Positions 1-6,047 of a stretch of 8,722 nucleotides of DNA are shown here, piece by piece. A model generated the notes under the pieces. The model saw nothing but the letters and a program-made list of their open reading frames with translations. It was not told the DNA's origin and did not search any database. How positions within the stretch are numbered: the stretch's first letter is position 1; each line of letters starts with the position of its first letter. The position numbers and the translations under genes are program-made. Location: the NCBI GenBank assembly GCA_025964215.1, contig JAOPZG010000515.1:1-8722 (forward strand), in the 5' to 3' direction. Origin of the DNA: Conexibacter sp. (GTDB taxonomy: Bacteria > Actinomycetota > Thermoleophilia > Solirubrobacterales > Solirubrobacteraceae).

Positions 1-683
1 GCCGCGCCTCGCAGGACTACGGCGACGACCTCCTCGGCCTCCTGCTCGAGACCCAGGACGGCGACGGCCTCCTGCTCACCGACCGCAACATCCGCGACGA
101 GGTCATGACCCTGCTCTTCGCGGGCCACGACACGACGACGTCGACCGTCGCGTTCCTCTTCTACGAGCTCGCCCGCCACCCCGACCTCGTCGAGCGCGAC
201 GACTTCAGCCTCGAGCTGGCCCTCGACGAGACGCTGCGCCTCTACCCGCCCGCGTGGATCGGCCCGCGGCGCTCGATCGAGACCACCGAGATCGCGGGCG
301 TCACCGTCCCCGGCGGCGTCCCGGTCCAGTACACGTCGTGGGTCAGCCACCACCTCCCGGACGTCTGGGAGGACCCGTTCGCCTTCAAGCCCGAGCGCTT
401 CGCCCCCGGCGCGCGCGAGCAGATCCCCAAGGGCGCCTACGTCCCCTTCGGCGGCGGCTCGCGCACGTGCATCGGGATGCGCTTCGGCCAGGCCGAGATC
501 AACGTCATCGCCGCGAAGATCCTCTCGCGCTTCCGGCTCGAGCTCGAGCCGGGCTACACGCTGCGCGTCCGCCAGACGCCGACGATCGGCCCCCGCGACG
601 GCATGCCGATGACGGTGCGCAGAGCGCAGAAGCCCGCAACGGGCCTCGGCGACGGAACGTCGCGCGAGCCGCTCGCCGCCTAA
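1..683 (+). CDS. Cytochrome P450 monooxygenase, C-terminal part (5' end outside the window)
   Basis: Haem-thiolate monooxygenase; the substrate cannot be told from this fragment. The reading frame begins at base 3 and gives 226 residues up to the TAA at 681-683. Seen in order (fragment numbering): the I-helix oxygen-activation motif AGHDTTT (40-46), the K-helix ExxR as ETLR (76-79) followed by LYPPAW, a PERF motif, and the haem loop FGGGSRTCIG with the axial cysteine at 156. The C-terminal half looks like the eukaryote-like/CYP102 class (ETLRLYPP, PERF, GGG in the Cys loop). The spacing from the conserved I-helix Thr44 to Glu76 is only 32 residues, about as short as in P450cam, so the J-helix region is very short. 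No TM segment or fused reductase follows; the protein ends about 20 residues after the last beta strand, so it would need separate redox partners. Family assignment is certain; the N-terminus and subfamily are unknown. Confidence 0.97.
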   Translation, partial: RASQDYGDDLLGLLLETQDGDGLLLTDRNIRDEVMTLLFAGHDTTTSTVAFLFYELARHPDLVERDDFSLELALDETLRLYPPAWIGPRRSIETTEIAGVTVPGGVPVQYTSWVSHHLPDVWEDPFAFKPERFAPGAREQIPKGAYVPFGGGSRTCIGMRFGQAEINVIAAKILSRFRLELEPGYTLRVRQTPTIGPRDGMPMTVRRAQKPATGLGDGTSREPLAA

Positions 684-694
684 GAGGACAACCC

Positions 695-728
695 GCCGGC
701 GGCCGCCCCACAAGGGACGGCCGCCGGC
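695..728. terminator. Candidate bidirectional terminator hairpin between convergent genes
   Basis: Two 15-base arms (695-709 and 714-728) pair at 14 of 15 positions around a 4-base loop ACAA. The hairpin lies 11 bases after the P450 stop and 6 bases before the stop of the convergent propeller gene, so it can serve both. Neither side has a T-run, so it is not a canonical intrinsic terminator. T-tract-less hairpins between convergent genes are common in high-GC actinomycetes, so a role in termination or 3'-end protection is inferred. Confidence 0.65.
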
Positions 729-734
729 ACCGCG

Positions 735-2960
735 CTACCTCTTCTTCTTCGCCTTCCCCACCGTCACGGTGAGGACCGCCGAGCCGTCGCCGTGCGCCCG
801 GAAGTTGCCCTGCCACTGCGCGACGAACTGGTTCGCGCCCTTCGCCAGCTCCCAGCTCGTCGTGAACTTCCCGTTCGCGCTGGCCGACGCCGTCTGCGTC
901 GTCCACCGCGTCGAGCCCGGGCGCCGGTAGGCGACCGTCACCCGCTCGTTGCCCGAGGCGGGCTTGAGCTGGCCGTTGACCGTGATGTGCACCGGCTTGG
1001 GGTACTTGGTCTTCGGCGCGGCGATCGTCAGGTCGCTGGTCGCGCCCGTGTCGCCGCCCGTCGTGCTGTAGAGCAGCGACTGCTGCCCGCCGAGCAGGTA
1101 GTCCGTCGCGCCGCCGGCGACCACGCCGTCGTCCGCGATCGGGCTGGAGACCACGAACTGCGGGTGCCACGTCGCGCCGCCGTCGTCGGTGCGCAGCAGG
1201 AAGCCCGTCGCCTGGCGGACGTCGCCGAAGCTGCTGATGACGAGGTAGCCCTTCCGCGCGCTCGAGAACGACATCCCGCGCGCGGCGTTGGTCCCGACCC
1301 CGGGCAGCTCGGTCCACGCGGCGCCGGCGTTCGCCGTCCGCCACAACCGCCCGCTCGTGTCGAGCAGGAACCCGTGCGAGGGATCGACGAAGTCCACGCG
1401 CCGGATCCCGAGGCGGTTGACCTTCTTCTTGCCCTTCTTGATGTACTTGCCTGGCTTCTTGATGGCCTTCCAGGTCTTGCCGGCGTCCGTCGAGCGGACG
1501 ACGTCCTGGGCGCCGTAGGCGACGATCGCGTCGCCCGCGCGGTCGACCCGCTGCAGCGCGGTGTGGGCCACGTCGCCCTTGACCGCGTCGAACGAGCCGC
1601 CGCCGTCGACCGAGCGCCGCACGCCGGTCGGCCCGATGACCATGACCGTCGTCGGCGTCGGCGCGTAGACCGCGCCCGGCCGCGCCGTGCTGCCGGTGTT
1701 CAGCGGCTTCCAGAAGCCGCCGCCGGTCGCGGTGCTGAAGAGCCCGCCCTCGACGTCGAGCGCGTAGCCGTCGGTCGCCGTCGGGAACGAGACGTCGAGG
1801 ACGTCGGCCGTCGTCGTGACGTTGCCGCGCGTCCACGTCTTGCCGCCGTCGACCGTCTTGCCGAGCGTCGCGCCCGGCCCCGGCGCGAACGCCGTGCCCG
1901 GCACCTTGCCGGCGACGATCCGCGAGAACGAGCCGGTCAGCCGGCCGCCGATCGGCCGCGAGTTCGCGCCCGCGTCGTCGGAGACGACCGTCGAGCCCTG
2001 CTGGCCCGCGGCCGCGAGGCGCAGCGGCGTGGAGAACGCGGCGGCGAGCAGCGGGTCGGTCGAGAGCGACGGGTTGGAGAACGTGTCGCCGCCGTCGGTC
2101 GTGATGACCAGGTGGGTGCCGGTGGCGGTGGTCGCCACGCAGGACTTCTCACCCGAGCAGCGGATCGCGGTCAGGTTCTCCCCGGTGCCGATGTCCCTCG
2201 GCAGCCACGTCGCGCCGCCGTCGGTCGTCTTCAGGAAGAGCGAGCCGTCGCCGACCGCGTAGCCGACCTTGGCCGAGGCGAAGGTGATGGCCTTGACCGG
2301 CCGGTTGGTCGCGCTGACCGACTTCCAGGTGACCCCGGAGTCCGTCGTGATGTAGATGTTGCCGTCCGAGGTCGTGACGTAGCCGCTCGTGTCGGTGAGG
2401 AAGACCGCGTCGGTCGGCACGACGCCGCCGCCGGCCTGCTTGCTGCCGGGGATCGCGGTCTTGGTCGCGAAGTCCGTCCCGTTGGTCGTCTCGAAGACCG
2501 AGCCGTCGGCGAGCACGAGGTAGCCGTGCTGGGCGCTGACGTACCAGATGGCCGCGAGGTGCGACCCGTCCGGGCAGCTCGACTCCACGGGCGTGAAGGC
2601 GATCCGCGAGAAGCTCTGGCCGCCGTCCGTGGAGAGGCGCGCGACGCAGCCGCCGCCCGCGACGACCGTGTTGGCGTCGATCGCCTCGACCTCGGTCAGG
2701 TTGGAGAACGTGCCGGCCGGGAGGCCGGTCCAGGTGTCGCCCGCGTCGGTCGTCTTCAGCAGCGTGCCGAAGTCCCCGACCGCGTAGCCGGTGCCCGCGT
2801 CCGCGAACGCCATCGCGCGCAGCGTGTTGCCCTGCGGCAGCGGGTTGCCCCACAGCCAGCCGGACGAGCCGACCTGCACGTTCGCCTGCGCCGCGGCCGG
2901 CAGTGCGGCCAGTGCGCACGCGGCCAGGACGGCCGTGCCGCCCCATCGCAGCCTTCTCAT
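735..2960 (-). CDS. Secreted Asp-box (BNR/Ycf48-like) beta-propeller protein
   Basis: Predicted extracellular protein of 741 residues; binding partner or substrate unknown. The N-terminus is a Sec-type signal peptide: RR-LR, a hydrophobic core, then AQA before N27 as the likely cleavage site. The mature part is built from about a dozen Asp-box repeats of the type S/T-x-D-x-G-x-T-W, e.g. TTDAGDTW (70-77), STDGGQSF, TTDSGVTW, TTDGGATW, TVDGGKTW, SVDGGGSF, STDAGKTW and TDDGGATW, each followed by a 'GYAV/GYLV'-like strand. This is the pattern of WD40/YVTN/BNR-like propellers, and with this many repeats two propellers may be present. From about residue 640 a beta-rich, Ig- or carbohydrate-module-like domain follows, ending in a basic tail (KAKKKR). 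A Lys-rich loop lies near residues 500-516. No sialidase catalytic set was recognised, so enzymatic activity should not be assumed. The ATG at 2960 fits the signal peptide and has GAGGAG ten bases upstream (2971-2976). It is a single gene, convergent with the P450 and divergent from the GGDEF-EAL gene. Confidence 0.92.
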   Translation of the reverse strand: MRRLRWGGTAVLAACALAALPAAAQANVQVGSSGWLWGNPLPQGNTLRAMAFADAGTGYAVGDFGTLLKTTDAGDTWTGLPAGTFSNLTEVEAIDANTVVAGGGCVARLSTDGGQSFSRIAFTPVESSCPDGSHLAAIWYVSAQHGYLVLADGSVFETTNGTDFATKTAIPGSKQAGGGVVPTDAVFLTDTSGYVTTSDGNIYITTDSGVTWKSVSATNRPVKAITFASAKVGYAVGDGSLFLKTTDGGATWLPRDIGTGENLTAIRCSGEKSCVATTATGTHLVITTDGGDTFSNPSLSTDPLLAAAFSTPLRLAAAGQQGSTVVSDDAGANSRPIGGRLTGSFSRIVAGKVPGTAFAPGPGATLGKTVDGGKTWTRGNVTTTADVLDVSFPTATDGYALDVEGGLFSTATGGGFWKPLNTGSTARPGAVYAPTPTTVMVIGPTGVRRSVDGGGSFDAVKGDVAHTALQRVDRAGDAIVAYGAQDVVRSTDAGKTWKAIKKPGKYIKKGKKKVNRLGIRRVDFVDPSHGFLLDTSGRLWRTANAGAAWTELPGVGTNAARGMSFSSARKGYLVISSFGDVRQATGFLLRTDDGGATWHPQFVVSSPIADDGVVAGGATDYLLGGQQSLLYSTTGGDTGATSDLTIAAPKTKYPKPVHITVNGQLKPASGNERVTVAYRRPGSTRWTTQTASASANGKFTTSWELAKGANQFVAQWQGNFRAHGDGSAVLTVTVGKAKKKR

Positions 2961-2989
2961 GGGATGAGCGCTCCTCGTTCGGTGTCCAT
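2957..2989 (-). other. Possible 10-codon leader ORF overlapping the propeller-gene start
   Basis: On the minus strand an ATG at 2989 opens a frame coding MDTERGALIP. Its TGA stop (2959-2957) overlaps the ATG of the propeller gene (2960-2958) in the four-base arrangement ATGA, typical of translational coupling. Its start lies in the loop of the hairpin described at 2969-3010, and it reads through the arm that holds the ribosome binding site. I see no convincing Shine-Dalgarno sequence ahead of it, and short ORFs arise easily by chance, so this is a candidate only. Confidence 0.25.
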
Positions 2990-3010
2990 GTGCGGCTCGA
3001 ACGAGAGGCG
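2969..3010 (-). promoter_or_regulatory. 5'-UTR hairpin that sequesters the propeller-gene ribosome binding site
   Basis: Inverted repeat with arms 2969-2981 and 2998-3010 and a 16-base loop. The inner eight bases of each arm are perfectly complementary (CTCGTTCG and CGAACGAG). Read as minus-strand mRNA, the arms CGCCUCUCGUUCG and CGAACGAGGAGCG pair at 12 of 13 positions, counting one U-G wobble, with one C-A mismatch. The Shine-Dalgarno GAGGAG (2976-2971) lies wholly inside the 3' arm, ten bases before the ATG, so the folded form should hide it. The structure could limit translation, act as a thermosensor, or be opened by a ligand, protein or ribosome. As DNA, the same dyad could be an operator for a dimeric regulator between the divergent genes. 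The pairing is seen; the role is inferred. Confidence 0.5.
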
Positions 3011-3017
3011 CACAGGA

Positions 3018-3047
3018 AAGTTACGCGGCCGTCGGACCTCAAGTCAG
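3018..3047 (-). promoter_or_regulatory. Candidate sigma-70-type promoter for the propeller gene
   Basis: On the minus strand there is a -35-like CTGACT (3047-3042), an 18-base spacer and a -10-like TAACTT (3023-3018). TAACTT fits the actinobacterial TANNNT pattern. The expected transcription start is about 3010-3012, which would place the RBS hairpin (2969-3010) at the very 5' end of the mRNA. The individual matches to consensus are modest. No comparable plus-strand promoter for the divergent GGDEF-EAL gene was recognised in this intergenic region. Confidence 0.35.
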
Positions 3048-3084
3048 AGCCCGCGTCCGCCGACCCATCGGGCAGACCCTCCCG

Positions 3085-6036
3085 ATGTCGCTCCAGCACG
3101 CCCCCACGACCGACGCTGCCTGGTCGCGCCTGCTCGGCCCCGCGGCCGAGGCGACGACCGAAGGGCTGCTCGTCATCGACGCCTCCGGCACGATCCGGGC
3201 CTCGAACCTCGCGGCCCGGACGATCGCGGGCGTCCACACGCCGCAGGACGACCGCCTCGCCGGCCGCGGCCCGCAGGACCCGACCTTCCTCCCGCTGCGC
3301 CCCGACGGCAGCCCGCTGCCCCTGCAGGACCAGCCGGGCCCGCGCGCGATCGCCACCGGCGAGGCCGTCCACGACCAGCGCGTGCGCTTCCGCCTGCGCG
3401 ACGGCAGCGACCAATGGCTGCGCGTCGACGCCGTCCCGCTCTTCGCCGGCGGCGACGAGCGGCCCTACGGCGCCGTCGTCTCCTTCGCCGACATCACCGC
3501 GATCCTCGAGGCCCAGGCCACGCTCGAGGCGCGCGAGCGCGAGCTCGCCCTGCTCGCCACGCACGCCGGCGACCTGATCGCCCGCCACAGCGCCGACGGC
3601 AAGATCGTCTACGCCGCCGGCGGCGCGGAGGCGCTGCTCGGCTTCGACGCCAAGCACCTGATCGGCTTCTGGGCCGCCGACGTCTGCCATCCCGACGACG
3701 CCGCGGCCGTCCGCGACGCGCACGAGCAGGCGCGCGGCGGCCGCCGCGGGGTCGTCTGCTACCGGATCACCAACGTCCGCGACGGCCGCGAGATGTGGCT
3801 GGAGTCGACGGTCTCCCCCGTCCTGGACGGCGACGGCGCCTTCGTCGAGGCCGTCACCACGACGCGCGACATCACCGCCCGCAAGGCCAACGAGCTGCGC
3901 TTGCTCGACGCCGAGGAGCGCGCCCGCGGCGCCGCCGAGGAGGCGCGCCGCCAGCGCGTCCTGCTCGAGGACGCCCAGTCGATGGCCGGCCTCGGGAGCT
4001 GGTCGATCGACCTCGAGACCGGCGTCGAGTGGTGGTCGACCGGCCTCTTCCGGATCTTCGGCGTCGACGCGATCACCGGCGGCGGCGAGGCGACCCACGA
4101 CGCGCTGATCCACCCCGAGGACCGCGCCGCGGTCCGCGAGGCCATCGCCGGCTCGACCCAGGATGGCTCACCGTTCGACGTCACCTACCGGATCGTCCGG
4201 CCCGACGGCGCCGAGCGCACGATGCACGGCCGCGGGACGCCGGCGGCGCCGGTCGACGGCCGCATCCGCCGCGTCTGGGGCACGACCCAGGACGTCACCG
4301 AGCGCGACCAGCTCGAGGCCGGCCGCCGCGAGGCCGAGCGCCGCTTCCGCGCCGCCTTCGAGCACGCGCCGATCGGCGTCTGCGTCCTGGACTTCCACGG
4401 CGCCGACCCCGGCCAGTGGCTGACCGTCAACCCCGCGCTCGCCAACCTCCTCGGCTACGAGCGCGAGACGCTGCTCGAGCACCGCATCAGCGCGATCCTC
4501 CATCCCGACGAGATGGAGGTCACCCGCGACCGCCTCGCCGCGCTCGTCAGCGGCAAGGCCGAGCGGATCACCGCCGAGTGCCGGATGGTCCACGCCGACG
4601 GCCACCTCGTGTGGACGCTGGTCACCGTCGCCGCGGTCCCCGACGAGGCCGGCCGCCCCGCCTACGGGATCGGGCAGATCGTCGACATCACCGAGCGCAA
4701 GCGCTTCGAGGGCCAGCTCCAGCACCTCGCCGACCACGACGCGCTCACCGGGCTCTTCAACCGCCGCCGCTTCGAGGAGGAGCTCAACCGCGCGCTCGCG
4801 TCCGCCGAGCGCTACCACCACCGCGGCGCGGTCCTCGTCCTCGACCTCGACGGCTTCAAGTTCGTCAACGACACGCTCGGCCACCCCGTCGGCGACGAGC
4901 TGATCGCGCGCCTGGCCGGGACGCTGCGCGCCGAGCTGCGCGAGAGCGACGTCATCGCCCGCCTGGGCGGCGACGAGTTCGGCGTGATCCTGCCCGAGGC
5001 CTCGGCCTCCGAGGCGGCCGCGGTCGCCGGCAAGCTGCTGCGCGCGGTCGAGCGCGACGGGATCGTCGCCGACAGCACGCGCCACGCGCGCGTCACCGCC
5101 TCGGTCGGCCTCGCCGCCTTCGACGGCGCCGACGGCCTCAGCGCCGAGGAGCTGCTCGTCGAGGCCGACATCGCGATGTACGACGCCAAGGAGGCCGGCC
5201 GCAACCAGGCCGCGCACGCCGAGCGCGAGCACGCGGGCCCGGGCCGCCACGTCTCGCGCCTCTCCTGGCTGGAGCGGATCCGCACGGCGCTCGCCGAGGA
5301 TCGCTTCGCGCTCCACGCCCAGCCGATCGTGGCGATGGGCGACGCCGACGAGCCGCCCGCGTTCGAGCTCCTGATCCGGATGCTCTCCGACGGCGGCGAG
5401 CTGATCCCGCCGGCCACCTTCCTGCCGATCGCCGAGCGCTTCGACCTGATCCAGGCGATCGACCGCTGGGTCGTCGGCCGCGCGGTCGCGCTCGTCCTGC
5501 GCGAGCACGAGGCCGGGCGGCCCGTCACGTTGTCGGTGAACATCTCCGGCCGGACGATGGGCGACGCCGACTTCGCCGGCTGGCTCGAGCGGCTCCTGAC
5601 CGCCACGCCGATCCCGCCGCGCCGGCTGATCATCGAGATCACGGAGACCTCCGCGATCGTCAACCTCGAGCGCGCCCGGACGCTCGCCGCGACGCTGCGC
5701 CGGCTCGGCTGCCTGCTCGCGCTCGACGACTTCGGCGCGGGCTTCGCGTCGTTCTCCTACTTGAAGCACTTGCAGTTCGACGTGTTGAAGATCGACGGCG
5801 AGTTCGTGCGCGGCCTGCGCGAGAGCCAGACCGACCGGCTCGTGGTCGAGGCGGTCGTGGCGATCGCCCGCGGGCTCGGGACGCCGTCGCTGGCGGAGTT
5901 CGTCGCGGACTCCGCGACGCTCGACGCCGTGCGCGCGCTCGGCGTCGACTACGCGCAGGGCTTCCACCTCGGCCGGCCGCTGCCGATCGACGAGGCGCTC
6001 GGACACGCCCGATCGGGGGCTGGACAGCGCACGTAG
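3085..6036 (+). CDS. PAS4-GGDEF-EAL cyclic-di-GMP signalling protein
   Basis: Cytoplasmic bifunctional diguanylate cyclase/phosphodiesterase candidate, 983 residues, without signal peptide or TM segments. Four PAS domains lie at about 20-138, 150-266, 301-406 and 418-538, each ending in a D-I/V-T motif at 136, 262, 403 and 534. PAS2-4 carry HPDD/HPED/HPDE motifs. A charged, probably coiled linker lies near 267-297. The GGDEF domain (about 545-710) has an intact GGDEF at 628-632 and an inhibitory-site RxxD (RESD, 619-622) exactly five residues before it, so cyclase activity with product feedback is expected. In the EAL domain (about 730-970) the signature is E761-L-L. The other expected metal/catalytic residues are present: N819, E851, D881-D882, K902, E938 and Q958, so phosphodiesterase activity is plausible. 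No flavin or haem ligand motif was evident in the PAS domains, so the signal sensed is unknown. The ATG at 3085 is the first possible start after an in-frame stop at 2965-2967; there is no clear Shine-Dalgarno. The phosphofructokinase gene follows after 11 bases. Confidence 0.95.
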   Translation: MSLQHAPTTDAAWSRLLGPAAEATTEGLLVIDASGTIRASNLAARTIAGVHTPQDDRLAGRGPQDPTFLPLRPDGSPLPLQDQPGPRAIATGEAVHDQRVRFRLRDGSDQWLRVDAVPLFAGGDERPYGAVVSFADITAILEAQATLEARERELALLATHAGDLIARHSADGKIVYAAGGAEALLGFDAKHLIGFWAADVCHPDDAAAVRDAHEQARGGRRGVVCYRITNVRDGREMWLESTVSPVLDGDGAFVEAVTTTRDITARKANELRLLDAEERARGAAEEARRQRVLLEDAQSMAGLGSWSIDLETGVEWWSTGLFRIFGVDAITGGGEATHDALIHPEDRAAVREAIAGSTQDGSPFDVTYRIVRPDGAERTMHGRGTPAAPVDGRIRRVWGTTQDVTERDQLEAGRREAERRFRAAFEHAPIGVCVLDFHGADPGQWLTVNPALANLLGYERETLLEHRISAILHPDEMEVTRDRLAALVSGKAERITAECRMVHADGHLVWTLVTVAAVPDEAGRPAYGIGQIVDITERKRFEGQLQHLADHDALTGLFNRRRFEEELNRALASAERYHHRGAVLVLDLDGFKFVNDTLGHPVGDELIARLAGTLRAELRESDVIARLGGDEFGVILPEASASEAAAVAGKLLRAVERDGIVADSTRHARVTASVGLAAFDGADGLSAEELLVEADIAMYDAKEAGRNQAAHAEREHAGPGRHVSRLSWLERIRTALAEDRFALHAQPIVAMGDADEPPAFELLIRMLSDGGELIPPATFLPIAERFDLIQAIDRWVVGRAVALVLREHEAGRPVTLSVNISGRTMGDADFAGWLERLLTATPIPPRRLIIEITETSAIVNLERARTLAATLRRLGCLLALDDFGAGFASFSYLKHLQFDVLKIDGEFVRGLRESQTDRLVVEAVVAIARGLGTPSLAEFVADSATLDAVRALGVDYAQGFHLGRPLPIDEALGHARSGAGQRT

Positions 6037-6039
6037 TGT
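6034..6039 (+). promoter_or_regulatory. Candidate -10 element for leaderless transcription of the phosphofructokinase gene
   Basis: TAGTGT matches the actinobacterial -10 pattern TANNNT and ends eight bases before the ATG at 6048, so transcription would start at or within about one base of the start codon. The gene has no Shine-Dalgarno sequence in the 11-base gap, which fits a leaderless mRNA. The first three bases of the element are the TAG stop codon of the GGDEF-EAL gene. No -35 at the usual spacing is recognisable; TGGACA at 6021-6026 is only seven bases away, too close. Confidence 0.35.
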
Positions 6040-6047
6040 TCTGGCCC

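Noticed and set aside
505..1836. A 443-codon minus-strand open frame, and similar long frames at 2149-4113 and 4168-6006
   Set aside because: These are Arg/Ala/Gly-rich shadows of real genes in other frames, without family motifs or credible starts.
2216..2761. Repeated DNA words such as TCGGTCGTCTTCAG (near 2220 and 2746) as a DNA repeat family
   Set aside because: They encode the recurring Asp-box motif KTTD in the propeller and are explained by the protein repeat.
2916..2927. Lipobox-like LAAC in the signal peptide of the propeller protein
   Set aside because: The hydrophobic segment continues after this cysteine (ALAALPAAAQA) and a good AQA cleavage site follows, so an ordinary secreted protein is more likely than a lipoprotein.
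3015..3033. GGAAAG followed by CGTC ahead of the GGDEF-EAL gene, as an ECF sigma promoter
   Set aside because: The two boxes are only about ten bases apart, well short of the usual 16-17, and the -35 match is incomplete.
6021..6026. TGGACA as the -35 box of the phosphofructokinase promoter
   Set aside because: Only seven bases separate it from TAGTGT, too short for a sigma-70 spacer.
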